A stretch of DNA of 64,000 nucleotides, from assembly GCA_019843655.1 (NCBI GenBank), contig JACDQD010000008.1, forward strand, positions 17,394,442 through 17,458,441. Direction: 5' to 3'. This document shows positions 1 to 14,774 of this stretch, piece after piece. The first letter of the stretch is position 1; the number at the start of each line of letters is the position of its first letter. Source of the DNA: Lethocerus indicus (lineage: Eukaryota; Arthropoda; Insecta; Hemiptera; Belostomatidae). A model generated the notes under the pieces. That model made no database searches. It was given only the letters and a program-made list of their open reading frames with translations, and was not told where the DNA came from. Made by a program: the position numbers and the translations under genes.

Positions 1-2304
1 ACGGAGCCTGATAACCCTTTTGTTCTATAGTATGAATCTAGTAGGGTGTTAGGGGTATTAATGAAGACAATTATGGAAAATTCAAATAAAAAATGGTGAT
101 ATCTACGGTTATTTGAAAGACATGAGCAGAACATTAGAACTTATTTCTCCAACAGAAATAATGAACGGAATGTAACAGCATGACGAAATTTTAAAATAAA
201 CTGATTCGAAACGAGACAAGAGTTAATAATAAAGTCAGAAAGCTTTGTTCAAAGACCTGAAAAGATTTCACAGCTGGCTTCTGCAAAGGACAAAAGGAAC
301 GTCTCTTGAACCCCCCTCGGGAAACAGCGAAGCAGTTCTCTCCATCGCATTTACAGTATCATCAGTATTATCATTAGTTTTAGAACCCCGCGTCTGTATC
401 TACCTTATCTCCGGGCTCATTGTTGGCCATCGCATGGGTAAGTGCGACAAAGGCTGTCACCCGCACCCCAAATCGGTCTTCCGCTGGGTCATAGAGAAAA
501 AAAAGCCGAATGAAAACACATCAAATCAATTCGGAAATGTTTGCGTTCGCAGAAACTCTACTCTAATTTATTTTCTGTCGTGACTTATCTTCAGGAGCCT
601 GTTCTGTTTTAATGCGTCCTCCCATTAAATTCCTAATACTTGGAATGGAATTCCCGGAACGGAAGATAAAAAAAGGATAAAAATCTGATATCTAGCCTTG
701 AATTAATGAGGCGCCTTGCACACACTACAAGGATGGGTTCGCGAAAAGGAGGGATTTCTCTCAAATATTTATAATATACCGGCATTTACCAAAATAGTTC
801 ATGTTGCTTATTCAACAGTAATACTTTATTAAAAACTCATTGCTATCAATCCCATGCACTTGCGTTAGTCTGGAATTATTTTTAAAAATCGTTATTGACA
901 AAAATACGAACTTCAGTTCAAAATGGCGAAACATGCTCTGTCTGAAGTACTCGTTATTCGCCGCTATCGTGGCCGACGAACAACCGCAGTTAGCAAATGA
1001 CGAAAAGAAAATGTTAAAATGTGTTCCCAGAAAAAACAACCGATCGTTTGTAGTTTCGAAGATTTTTTTTCTTTCACGAGCGGCGTCGGTTCAAATTATA
1101 ATGTGTTGTATGGAACTCTGTAGGGGGACTCTGAATGATCCAGTCTGCATTCGGCCCGTTGAGTATTTTACGACTGAGAAACAGTTTCGGTGGACTTCTT
1201 TCCGCATTTTTTTTTGCTTCGAGCCATAATATAACGCGATAACGCTCCGAGTAGTGAGATAGTGCGGACGCTAAGGTTTTCGCGGAGAGGCGAAAAAACG
1301 CGCGGCCTTCGTCCGCATACGCTGAAAAACTGGACCGCCGGATAATTAAACTTGTGTATTCCAACAGATGTGTATCTAACAGATTGCCGTCCAGTGGATC
1401 CTTTCGGTGATAACATGCGATCGATGATAACGTCATCAATTGCTAATGTGTCGTTTCTTGTTACGCGTAACCATATATTATTCTTACATGCTAAAGAAGG
1501 TCAAATCAAGGTAGAACTGGCAAAGGACTCAATGTTCTCAATATTAGGTATAACGAAGAATTAACATATTTATAATATAGAATATAGAAATAGGTCCTTT
1601 TATTAACCCATTGATATTCCCACCCATAACAATTTAATGATTTTTAGTACCCTTTTAATCTGCTTTATCATGTGTACGAATTTTTGTTGTTGATTCATTC
1701 TCTTCTATTTAACATTTCTCAGTATCTCAAAACCAAAATCCAAAGAAGAAAATATTTGAATATGGCTTCCCCTATTGGCGCGAACTCGTTGATCTGTATT
1801 GTGCTGTTAACCACCCGAGGCCGTAGGCTGCCGAACTCATACTTCAGACCACCTCTGGTGGACCCCTGTAGGAACTAGTGGACGGAGTCAGGATTAATGT
1901 TATGTTATTGCGCATAATACTATTGTTGTTGAATTATTCAGTGGGCGGTTATAGGCGTCAATCCAACAAAGAAGCATTTTCGAAGGATAAGCATGTCGAA
2001 GAGTTCTTAATGTAATATGAGATTAATGGTTCAAGTTGTGATAATTTTTTAACAACCCTAAGTTGAACATCAGCCACGCAATTAATAGATGGGGTTTTAA
2101 CGCACATCGAAATTTTTCGAGGGGCAATTAACTATGCCGACAAAGCAAGTGATTAGAGAGGATGGCCTTTACTATGTAAGAAGAGCTCAATAACTTAAAA
2201 TCCGTGATATGAAAAAGTATAAAATTATGGAACTAGTTTTACAGGATGTATTATGCGGACCGGTTAGATGCAATGTTCATTCCGCCGCCTACATATTTTC
2301 GTAA

Positions 2305-2325
2305 TGACCTTCACCTTCGAGGTGA
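2305..2325. promoter_or_regulatory. Nuclear-receptor half-site cluster
   Basis: TGACCT abuts TCACCT, then after TCG comes AGGTGA. This gives two half-sites back to back plus an everted pair with a 3-bp spacer, all within 21 bp and followed by CATCA. Binding is inferred from motif arrangement only. Confidence 0.3.
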
Positions 2326-3649
2326 CATCACTTGTAAGATCCGGCCGCCGGTATTTCGTCCACATCCGACCACTAGCCGTCTCCTATATATAAGGATTGT
2401 TGGATCATTATATCCGGCGAAAATTGCTATCTCGAAATACTAAGTATTATATTGAATATTAAAACTATGCGGAAAACCAGTCTGTTTTTAAAGTATTAAA
2501 TACATATTAAGAAGAGCTATAAGTGTGTTCCACTGCAGTCCAATTTTCACAGAAAATATTCTGCAACTTAAGCATATTTGTAAATATTCTCTCCACTTTT
2601 TCTAAACACACTGAACCAGAATCTGAATGTTATCTTGCTCAATGTTTCTCAAATGTTTCTTTCTCCTAATAATTTAACTAATCCGTCCACACTCGCCTGC
2701 TAAAATAATCAACGGCATGGCTAACTAATAACAATCATGAGAAATCTACGCTAGAGAGCATACAGGCAGCCTAATATTAAATTACTATTGTCATTATCGA
2801 CAACTACAAGTATTTGTTGTGTAAGGAAATTCCGAACAAAGATTCCTAGTCCAACGCCTCATTAGCATTCTGGTCCGCACTCGATTTCCATAGATAACTG
2901 TCCTCGATGAACGTCTGCAATATCCCGATCGTCATAAAAATGAAACTCACGAACCGACGTTTGGGGGTGGTGACGTCGGCGAAAACCTTAGAGTTCGATT
3001 ACCATATTATTAAAAATTTCTTTCGCGCGTTTCAAAAATAGAATTCCGGCTAAACGTCGATAGGGAAACGCACCGTGACTACAAAACTGTGGACAGGCGT
3101 CGTAATACGAACAGGAGCTGCACGCGGGATTTTACAGTGTAAAAGTTGGTTACACAATATTGGCAGAACATAATTATCTTTAGTTTAACTGAGGATTGCC
3201 AAAAGGAATACAACTTCCAAGTTCAGACAATAAGAAATGTACAGTCACTTCACTCAGTCGTTCACTATATGAAATTAGGTAATTGATAATGTCAAGCTGA
3301 CAATTTTTCGGGTACTGCAAGAAACGTTTTTATCTCCGTAAATTTTAAATTAGAGTTAAATTAAGTATACTGGTTGCACGTTCTCCTGTCGATATCCATC
3401 AGGATTTAGTGTATTTTTGTGATGAAACGGTGTAGAAAAGGAATAAATGGGGCGTCAAATGGTTGGTAAACCGCTGCACCGCTCTGATCAAGTTGGACAT
3501 TTGAAAGTTTCGTCGAGGCTCGAGAACGTTTTCAGCCGTACGTAAATCAGAGCTGTACGCGGTTGTCATGGTTACTGCAATGCTCTCCTCCTCTTGTGCC
3601 TGTAAATGTTGTCCCTGGTCGTATAAATTAAAATTTAACATCTTTTATT

Positions 3650-3652
<3 letters not shown>

Positions 3653-3704
<52 letters not shown>
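3653..3704. repeat. (TA)n microsatellite
   Basis: About 26 uninterrupted TA units. Confidence 0.95.
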
Positions 3705-3709
<5 letters not shown>

Positions 3710-4363
3710 CTTGGTACGCTATATTATTCTCAAAATATACTCTTGAATCAGCAACTGCGTTGGACAATAGGCGCTGCGAACGGACGTTGGGCAGGTGCAT
3801 CACGCGTATGTTCCTCTTGACGGGCACTCGAGTCCCGTCTGCAGAAGTGGAAGACGATCCCGACTGGAGGATGAGGCGAAGTGACGGCGGTTAGGGGGTG
3901 GGGGACGCTCTTGTCAATGGAAATTTCGTGGAGGAGGAGTGCCCTCCCTGCCACCTAATTAGAGGGCAGTCTCAGCGCCGGGCACACCCAAAACATTCGT
4001 ATGCTAATCACAACATATGTCTCCTTGTACTCTCTCTCTTTCCCTCCCTCTCTCCCTTTATGTCTGTTTTAGATTCCTTTCAGTCTCGACAAGGCCTCAG
4101 TTTGTTTGTTTTGTTTTCACGACACGATATCCGTGCGGAAATTCGGCATCGAAAACGTGTTCCGAGGTCCAAAAGTATGCTCCGCTTTTATCAATGTAAT
4201 ACACGGCTACATCGTATATCCACATAGGGGTTTGTAAGTTTTAATTTTCACCCAAGCAAGACTAGCTTGCAGTTTTCATTTAATTAAAATTACATTTATA
4301 TGAAAGGGTACCGACGGAGCCACTTGTCAGTTAACATCATTACGACATTATATAAAGATTGAT

Positions 4364-4366
<3 letters not shown>

Positions 4367-4401
<35 letters not shown>
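4367..4401. repeat. (AT)n microsatellite
   Basis: About 17 uninterrupted AT units. Confidence 0.95.
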
Positions 4402-4402
<1 letters not shown>

Positions 4403-7400
4403 CACAAAAGAGAGAATAATAGAGATAAGAAACCTGCTCCATAAAATTCATTTAAAACCAACAATAAACGAATATCATACGATCGGTGCCAATAACGGTT
4501 AATTGGCACTAAAATTCGCGATAGATCCTTGCCTCCTCATTGTACCAGTTACTCATTTCATTCCGCATTGATTTTAGGAAGTATAGCTTTCAAAAAATTA
4601 GAAAAGATACCGCATTCGCACTTGTCCTCCGGTTTACAATATCAGAGGGAACGAGCAGAGGGACAAATAGGTCTGTATAAATTTGTACAGAAAAAAGTAT
4701 ATAGATGGAGGGGGTGGGGGCAGGTCCTTCAACAAGTTGAATGCTCCGGTCGCCCATGTGTGACACAATAATAATCCCATGTGGAGACGGTTTAGACAAA
4801 TGTCGACTGAAGGCAGCACGTGATTCGAAGATGCGTTGCATCTGTCCGCCAACACAAGGCTGCTCTTGTGGAACGCGACGTAATATTTAAATTTAATCGG
4901 GCTCCGAGGTGAAACACAGTAGTCCACAACAGTAGTCCTGAAGGTGTAACATGGTTACGTTATGCCAGTGAAACATTATGATTTGGAAGTAATATGTTGA
5001 CCAGTAAACTGTCCACTTAAAATTGGAGGAACATAACAAAAAGGGACTTGCTTGACTGCTGTCCTTTCAGAAATCTTAGGAACGCCGGAACTAAGGACTC
5101 GAAACTGCGAAAACCGATGAGTTCAAGCGAACAAATTAGTATGCTCATTTTTCTACACTGGAATACATTCTTGAAAATGCCGATTTTCTACCTTATTCCT
5201 TTATACAATTTCCTTCATTTGTTTTACGGTGCATGTGTTACAATTTTCTCTCTGGCTGGTGAAATATGCGGGGCTCGAGTTTGCGTGAAGTATAATAAAA
5301 TGTCCGGAAAGCGTTGTTCTCATGACAAAACGTCTACGACGCCAGCTCTAACGGAGCGCTGAGTCAGCGCCCGATTCGTAGTAAATCGGTCTCCAGATTT
5401 TTGAACCGAAACTTATCTTGTCGTAAAAAGTCCCCTATAGTAATAATATCGTCTTGTTCCGTTAGTTTGCTACCTGTACACACTTTACTGACGCTTTATT
5501 GTTCGTGGGTGTATCCTTAGGCCGACTGGACAATATCCTTCAAATCCTTCAGGTGCGAGTTTTCGAGATAATTCTTATTTTTTAGAAAAAGGGGGTTTTC
5601 CGGAATAATTATTCCTTCAAGTGGTTTAATAGAATAGTGACTATCGAAGTAGCAATTGAAATTCGATGAAAATGAAATCAAAAATGGTTTTCGAAAGTTA
5701 CTCTTGATGTAGTACAAATTTATATTCCATATTTATCTATCTCATAAAATCCATCTGTTGATTCCTATTCCTTAATCGAAAAAAGACTCTTTCCTGGGTT
5801 CTCCATTAAACTAATAGATGTTTTCCACCGATATTTACGTAATTTTTTCTTCACAGTAATAAAGGGAAGGTTATTTTTGTGTTTCTTATTCCTCGTTATC
5901 AAAGGGGAGGGAAGTAATAACACCCAAAATATTTCTGTTTATAGTTGCCTGGATATTCCTGTCTTTCCTCCGCCCGTATAAATTCGTCTCTCACGTGTTT
6001 TGTCTTATGCTAGCTTCACGTGTTCCTCCCATAACCATAGGCCACGTGCAAAATGCATAACGATAAAAATTATCCCCCGTTGGGTAATGCAAGTACTTTT
6101 GTATATGATTAGCGTTTGGGTTCGTTTCCAGGAAATGTTGAGAAATTATTTATAAGGATCTGTGCATGTGAAAAACATTGCAATTCGGCAGGTTATTGCA
6201 TTTACGATTATTACATGTGGTACACGAAGGAGATGTTTAAAGAATTAATTGAATGAATAGTACCCTGGCAGCCACATGTAGGTGACACAGTTAGACCTGA
6301 TTCGACCATCATCAAACAAGACACATTTCAGGAAGTTATTAACAGTTCATTAAACCGAGCATAATGTTCTGTTGGGGTCATATCTTTTGTTCTAGTTGAA
6401 ATCCCCATTAGTTTGCACATATACTGATGATGTGGTGAAAAGATGTGATAAAAATGTCTTGAGGCAAAAAGGTGCGCGAAAACCACAATTTAGGCAGAAT
6501 AAAAGCTGGGAATCTCATGGGACAGGACCAGAAATGTGAAGGCATAGTAGAAATCATTCAATTTTCCATTCAGATATGTACTTTGCTATGGGAATGGCAC
6601 GTACTTGGAATAACGGGATATTTAATTGTCATTTAATTCTCCAGTATCGTTATTTATTCTAATTTGTTTATTGTACTTTCGTATTAAATTTAGAAATCAG
6701 AGGTCGTGGTAATGAAGATTCGAGCGCGATTTTCCTCCTTGAAAAGGTTATTTTTTTAGTATCACTACATTGTAATGGTTTACAATAACAGTTTTTTTTT
6801 CAATAAACGGCAATATATAAATCGATAGAAAATCAATTAATCAAAGAAAGAGCGGACGATACCCATTTATAAGAGAACAATACCAATATAGCGGAGAGGC
6901 CCCGGCTGATTTCGTGGCGAAAGCTTCTGTCGGGCCAGCTGGTGCCGACACAATGGCTCTCATCTCGGCTCAACCCCTGACAGATTTCATTATCCTCCTA
7001 CCAATAATACTTCCTCCTTCCTCCAATCTCGCCCCTTCCTCTATTACATCTCTTCAATCGTCCCCTTCCAGATATTTATTTTTTCCGTTTCGCCCCCTCC
7101 CGTCCCGCACACCAAACTTCTTTATCCGCTGACATTTCAGATATGGAAAAGGCGAACACCCGTCGAAGGTTTGCGACGAGAGGTTGAAATCAAGTACGAG
7201 AAAATTCAAATGCACTTTGACGCATGAAGGGAAAACAAACATCTTTTTGGTGTCGTTGTTCAAAAAATTTCGAAATATGAAACGGACGTTTATTGCTCTT
7301 ATTAGATAAATATTGGTTACTACCGTTCTATTTGTTGGTTCTTTGTTTTGGCTCATCAGTCTGATTCCACTCATACTCATACTCATAATTTCTTCTCACA

Positions 7401-8094
7401 GCATATATCAGGTCCTATCTAAAAGTGTGGCCCTCGTTAATTGTTTTTGTACGCCACGGAAAATGGATGAGCGACGTATGCTAGACTTGTCCAGTCGACT
7501 CCTTATTACCGATAACTATATTTGATGTACTACTGCATTATATTACACATTCGCAGAAATATACAGATTGTTTAACGCTAGTAAATATATTGTTTATTAT
7601 TTTTTTAGGCAATATAAATAAGTTCCGAGTCTAACATTTGTCAAATTGCAAACTTCAGTATTGTCATAATTGCTTTGATAATGATCAAGTTCGCCAGAAG
7701 CATTTTGGCCTCTCGCGTTCTCAGACGTACAGATGTTTCCCAGTCTCAGTATTTAATTTGTTCGAATGCTCTTTCGCACCTGTCGTCGACTTTCGATGAA
7801 GAAAAAAAATAAAGAAAGAAGAGTAATTTTTTTCCAACCATTCGCGTGTCAAAGGCAGAGAAAGCAGTCGGAGGAGCTGGAGGAGGCCCTCGAGCGTGTT
7901 CGACTTCCTGAAACGGCTTTCTTCGGAAATATTGCCGGGACGTTGTCCTCCGCCATCCCCGGGGACAGCTGCCGCCCGCTAATTTATGCCCATATCAGGT
8001 CCGTTACGCTATACGCCACCAATATATAATATATATACGCTTGGACCTCTCTTGATCCGCGCCTCACGCTGTTGCCCACTCGCTCTCTCCCTCC

Positions 8095-8226
<132 letters not shown>

Positions 8227-11200
8227 CTTCCTACCGCCGGGCTCGTAATGGGCTGTCGTAAACATCCGTGAAAGGACTCTCGGAACGGTTCGATTGTGTA
8301 AAAGGTGTCACCACACTCTGTCCAGTGCCAATACGAACACTGGATGGCATTACTCAATTATGTTTCTATTATTTCATCGATGCTGCCGCCGTCGATAACT
8401 ACAATTGATTTACATCCCCGGCAACTTAACTTGTTCGCTTGTAGATACAGGACAGAAGGTCATTGATATTCGATAATAATTTCGAACGCTTTCTACTAAT
8501 TCTGTCAATTCAGATTAACATTACGATCCATTAGGAACAGGCCTTTAGTTTCTATACAGGGACACCAATATAATCTATATAATGCAAACGAATGTAATCA
8601 TACTGAGATAATTTCTTTATGCGTTCATTTCCCAAATTGCGATTTATCTTTGAAAAAAACAACAAACAGTGGCATTATAAATAAATAAGTTTCCCGACCT
8701 ATTTCGGGATTTAGTGTTTTTCACTATTGTCTTCCGCCATATCATCCATAGCTATATACACTAATTTATAAGGTTAAACGTTTTTATTTAATCTGTTCCT
8801 TAGCGCATTCTTTGTTGAACTCAGAGGAGCAATAATTAAATCACTCAAACTGTCGTCCACGGTGTTTTCATAAGCCTAGCTTTTGTCCGTTAATGCTGCT
8901 TGCCTAACTTATTTACGTGTATCAATATCTTCCTATAAATAATTAACAATGTATTTATAACCATTAGAAAGTTATTATTCAACATATTGAAAGCGGCTCT
9001 TTGTGTTTGAACGTCGACTAACGACAAAGGGGTTACAGATCGAGTTGGTTGAATGGGGTTAAATGAAATCAATAAGTAAATAATTAACCGAGTTATTCAA
9101 ACTTTAAATTTAGTATCCCGGTACTCAAACTCTGCCGAGCCAGTAGTGTTTTCCCGGCTTCAGCCGGAATCATTTCGAATCTACCCACTAGATAGCGTGA
9201 TGCGTGTAAAAATGAGAGAAAGATGTAAGGGTGCGACGAAGGGCGCCCCATTCTCAGAGGGGAGAGCATTGCAAACTACTTACCTCATTCCTGAGAATGA
9301 AAAATTCCTTACATTTAGTTACTATAATTTAGCGTGGAATGAACTAGGTTAACGAATTACTAATCATTTGAATACTTTTTCTTTTAGTTTAAACATCATG
9401 AGGGATCAATTCAAGTATTTGATTTTTCCATCGAATATGAACTGCTGCATTCTTGCACATTATGTTCGAAGTTTGTGATTTATATTTGCAATGGAATGTA
9501 AATACATCTGTAAAGTACATTATAAATATCCTTGTTGGATTTTCCAGCCTCGTACACCAGATACCGGCTGCAGATTAAATGTCATATATCCGGTATTATC
9601 GCTCTACGTCTCGACGTATTTTCAGTTCAGTAACTCGCAGGAAAAGTTGCGTCCAAATTTAACTTTCATTAATTTTAAGTTATTAATTTTTAATAATAGT
9701 GAATTTCAAGAAATCCCGAAGTTGTCAGAATCAATTTTTCAATTCAGAAGTTACTACCCTATTAGGAGGGTAGTTCTGTACCCATTTACATAACTCTGAA
9801 AGAAATAACTTCACCAGGATAACAGGGAATCGATACTAAATCTTCAAATAAAATGGATATATGATAATTTTATAAGAATATATACAGCTAGTGAAAATAA
9901 CGTGGATCCTCTAACATTATGTCACCTTCTACACTTTGTTCTACACAGTGTTGTAATATTTCTTCAATTATCTGAGTGAAGTATGTGGCAGATTTCTTAG
10001 TATGACATCTAATTATAAACACAAGCCCAGCGCGTTATCTCATTATTAGGGGAGTGATAACACTCTCGATGTTGAGTCGACTGGACTCAACAGAGTGACA
10101 GATTCAAGCGAATTTAGAGTAGCATACCTGAAAATTCGATCATAAGGATCTGTAAACAACGACGAGAGCATACGACGAGGGATTTTTTTTTCTTTATATA
10201 AAAATTACTGTAGCTATGTCATAAAGATTGAGATGCACTTGAAATTTTCACCCATTTCCGTTTCTTATATTCATTGGAATCCGTTTAATTAGGCGACTGT
10301 CCGATCTCGGCTGTAAACCGATCTCTTGTCACGATCCCCCACAGGCGATAAATCGTATAATTGAAGTTATCTCCAGGATGTGGTCATGCCAATGAATATT
10401 ATCTGCGGAGCCGACCGTTTACATTTTTATCCTGTCGCTCGAAACCTCGACGGCCCAATTATTTATGTCCCGTTGTTTTTTTTTTCTATTTACCACTAGT
10501 TCGAAACATTTTTTCTCAGCCTTCGCTTTAAAATTCAATAGAGTAAGCTCAGTTATAATTTGTGTATAGATTCCTGATTTCCGTTTGGCAGTCCGATACG
10601 ACTCATTGGCAATGAACGATTCTGACAATTCATAGTAAAAATGATTTTTCGAAAAGATTGTCTTCTCCAATTATGACAAGAACCTTATCTTGAACAAGAA
10701 TCTTGAATGAAAAAAACGTTTTATCTTATTTTTGAATCGGGCAGACTTCATATCATTGAAGTAAATATAGATACTAAGTTCCTATTCTGTCAACTCCCAT
10801 ACGAAAACTTTTAGGACTCCAGTTGAATATGGTTACATATATTTGCACTGGTTATTATCAAGATATGTATACCAGAGATTTAGTGATATAGGCTATCAAT
10901 AATTATTACGCTCATGAATCATTCTTCTGTTCTCCGGCGATAGAAACAAAATTACATGAACCTCGTACTTTATAGGAATCAAGTGACGAGCTCTATTTCT
11001 CCATTCCTGCCCACATCCTATTCCATATCGGCTACAAATAAACTTGCGCGCCCACATTTCTTTGGAACACTCTCGCAAAGTATAATTAAGATGATTTTGG
11101 CTTCCCGTCAATGGCGAGTGAAATTTACATCGCCATCTGGAAAGTGGTCAATGGTCGCCGCTCAAGTGTTCGTTTTGCAACAGGACCGGTTGGACATAAA

Positions 11201-13940
11201 AGAAGCCTCTATAAAAAGACACCCAGGATAGTCATTGACCATTACGTTAGATCCTCCTCGAGTATTCTTACATAAATATGTGCCATCGTAAATAAAATTA
11301 ATGATTTTTAATTCGTGAAAGTATATTAATATCGGTACTTTAAAATCTAAAATAAGTCATGTATTGGAAGTCATGTAAATTGATGCAGTCTATAATTCTG
11401 TTCTGTTCTGAGTTTGGAATACCATAGTGCATGCAATCTTCCCATTTGTACCTATGCTAGATTCAACCTCTCTTCAACCGGTTCAACCTCTCTCGGTTTC
11501 CGAGGCTATATTAGTGGCACCTAAGCTCCTCAGTTGCTCAGTACACGAGACAGCAGCATTTTATTCTTCCAGATTTAAATTGAACTCCACTTAATAAACA
11601 CGTTAAATGATTTTTCATTTAATGCGTCAGTACGTTTGAAAAGTGAACGAAAACGGATAATGCTCTGAGAACTGACTCAGACATCTGGTGTTGAAATATT
11701 GAAATCGTTTTCGGTCCGAGAGTTTCATGTTATGTTATCTCCACTTTAGTCGGTGTCGTCTCGATAGTTCGTTTCGTTTAATTTCCCCAAATAGCCAAAT
11801 GGCGATTCGTCTGAGATAGTTCTCCTTCAAGTTGTTGGTATCTATCACTCAGGTTTTATCGGGTCACGTGGACATCGCACACGCCGAATCAACTATATTT
11901 AATTGACGTATGTCCCAGATTATTTTGCCGAAAATCTTTGGTTACAGTTTAGAAACTGTTTGAATATCGATGACGGCCCTGAGAAAGTCTCCCTGGAATG
12001 ACATTCTGGAGAGTTTGGTCCAATTCGAGATAAATAACCTTAATCCTTTTTTCAGACTAAGAAAATCAGAATTTAAAATATTACGTTGGAGAGGAAAGTT
12101 TAAATTTATGTAAAAGCAGTATAAAACGCAAAAATGAGAGTAGGTATTACTTCTGATCAAATCAGCACTCTCTGGTGTTCCCATTACCTAGGCTATTCTT
12201 ATTTCGCCATCCGCGCGGAGAACACATATCTTGGCCGGGGTTCGGCAAAACGACATTGAGGTAGTTGCCCCCGGTGTCGCCGCGTTCCATTACCGGCCCC
12301 TCGTTATCGGCCCGATATCAGCAGTCAGTCAAAACCGCTGGCTGTTAACTGTGCCGGTCGGAGCGTGGGACGGAGCTCTTCCGGCTAACGCCCCTACGAT
12401 AGTGCTCCCGGTACGAGAACAGCAAACGCCCTCTCTCTCTCTCACTGCTTGACTTGGGTCGGCGAAGTGGCGGCGGCACATGTGGATCCGATGGGACAAC
12501 GATGGGGAATTCGCAGGAATTTATTCGCCCAGGAAAAGAAAATTGTTTTCGAAAATGTTTTCATGTAGGATTGCGTAATAATAATGGCTGTGTTAGTTCC
12601 CGAAGGACACACGTAATAGTATGTGGAGGCGGCGGGGGACACATTGCATTCAATAATCCCTCCCACGTTAGTTCTCATTGCTGCGAGTAGTAAGTAGGCA
12701 GAGCGACTAAGGAAACTTATGGAAACAAATATGGGATCAGGCAAATATTATTAATCAAAGTTTTTACCACCGGTTGTAAGTTAGGTAGTAAAAGAACAAA
12801 CGAAACAGTGTAGGTTGAAGATAGCAAGAAACATGGCATTTACGTCCGTTACTATCGAGGTTAATGATGCAATCAAAGAAAAAGGAAAGATATTTAAAAA
12901 TGTCTCACCCTTAGTCACCTGTTTCGATCGCAGTCGCCCTCTTCAGGTACCTTTTTTAACTAACGTTTTTAAACTTGTTCTTGGACTAGGTTTCGAAATT
13001 GTGTTCCATTCCTGGAGGATCCACAATCTATTATAATGTCTTTCTCCTTTTATGCATAATTACATAAGTAACGGCTAGTAATATTAAGGAATTAAGGATC
13101 AGTGGTGTTCTAACAAAGATCGCAACAAACTATTGAAGGGTTACAATAACTGATAAATTCGATAGATAACACACCAGTTCATCAAATTGTTTCTACATTG
13201 TATTTTGCAGTAGTCCAAATAATACTCATAGTTTCCGTATTCTCACAATGTGGTCTATGAAAGGACGTATACTACATAAATATATCTAAATGCACATCGT
13301 TTTTTCGGATAAGTTCCTGAAATGGCTCGAGATTGATTGCTGGAGGATTGATTGTTCTGGACGGCATTACAAACGTTGATTTCCTAAACTCTTCTGCTTA
13401 AAGTCTACATACTGAAAGCTGAAGCTTCGAATCACTTCGAAGTCGGGAATATATTTGATTGTTCCCTGCTATATTCAATTGGGAATATAAAATGTGCCCC
13501 AATGACTGGTCCTGGTGTTAAGATTGCCCGAAAGATAGGAGATTGGTAATGGTTTCTGGGGCAGAGGAGGGAACGTGCTGGCTAAGGAGGCAGCTGTTGC
13601 TCAGATCCAGGTAAGAAATTCAGTTCGACAATAGGCCGCCTGAATAGGGGGACAAACTGGAACTCTGAATAGCGTATAATAGTAGAGCGGCCCCAGGGGG
13701 CTATTTCAAGAAAGCGAACTTCAATCAGATTCGAAGCACCTTTTTTTTACCGTAAGGACTAAGATCGGAAAGCGTATGGCTAGTATTTGAATGAAATGTG
13801 GAACGTTGAACTAACAACGATGGTGTTGTACTAACAAATTATTAGAAACTCGTCGAAAAATAGATTTCAATTAAAACAAGACACCTGTATCTTCTTGTTC
13901 CGTTGTGGGTCTGTAACTGTAGTAGTTATTAGATCGTGTC

Positions 13941-14414
13941 ATGCCCAGGCTTCATAATTTTCATTCATACCGGCAAAACCACAAAGCAGTATCATCTGTT
14001 ATGCTGTTGAAAGTGTTGAAATCGTACGAATTCACAATTTTTTATATTACGGTCATTTCACCGATTATTCAATGTACAATTTACTTGGCAGATATAGTTT
14101 CAATTTATTGTGAACTGGTTTACTTAATCCCCTACACATTGATTTATACGATAGCCCTATTAATTATGCGCGAAGACCAGTTACTTCTCGCTCTTTTGAA
14201 ACTAGACCAGTACCAGTTTCTTATAACCATTAATCACTTTTGGAAGCCTTTTCTTTACCCCGCTAGATGGAGCGAAGGAGTACAAAGCCCGCTCCCAAAA
14301 CAGTTTTATATGTACGGGGGACTAATGACTATTAAATCAATCCTCACTCTTTATTTAGATCTAGAAGAATCAATTTATTATATTATGTCTGCTAATAGTA
14401 GTGTAAATTTCTAA
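13941..14414 (+). CDS. Hypothetical membrane protein-like ORF
   Basis: I do not recognise this 157-codon frame from an ATG. Its predicted product has two likely membrane segments (about residues 31-51 and 58-76), then a mixed region with HFWKPFLYPARW near 99-110. No poly(A) signal or splice context is obvious close by. The composition is what AT-rich DNA yields by chance, so I rate it as doubtful. It is listed because it is among the longest AT-rich open frames in the 5' half of the window and shares hydrophobic character with the ORF at 23002-23421. Confidence 0.2.
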   Translation: MPRLHNFHSYRQNHKAVSSVMLLKVLKSYEFTIFYITVISPIIQCTIYLADIVSIYCELVYLIPYTLIYTIALLIMREDQLLLALLKLDQYQFLITINHFWKPFLYPARWSEGVQSPLPKQFYMYGGLMTIKSILTLYLDLEESIYYIMSANSSVNF

Positions 14415-14730
14415 CCTGAAAAAATGTTAAAGAATTGTGTTCACTGCTCCTTTCATGGGGGAGTGAACATGAGTGACGTACATGTACAAGGTGTTGAAGG
14501 ACAATTTGCCAAGAGAGCGCCAGTAACATAAACGCCTCGTACCTTATGAAAACAAATTAATACAGTCGTATCCAGGTAAAAACGTCGAGACAAGTGAAAC
14601 CGCAAAAATTAAATGGCCCACCGCGCTGCCCACTCCTTTTTTGCTTCCTCCGTGGCCTAAACTGGCCCTAATCGTTTGTAACTCGAGAAGGTGAAAACTG
14701 GTTTTATTATTACGCCAGTTTTCTTGATAC

Positions 14731-14735
<5 letters not shown>

Positions 14736-14770
<35 letters not shown>
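14736..14770. repeat. (TA)n microsatellite
   Basis: About 17 TA units followed by a TGTTC and T-run. Confidence 0.95.
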
Positions 14771-14774
<4 letters not shown>

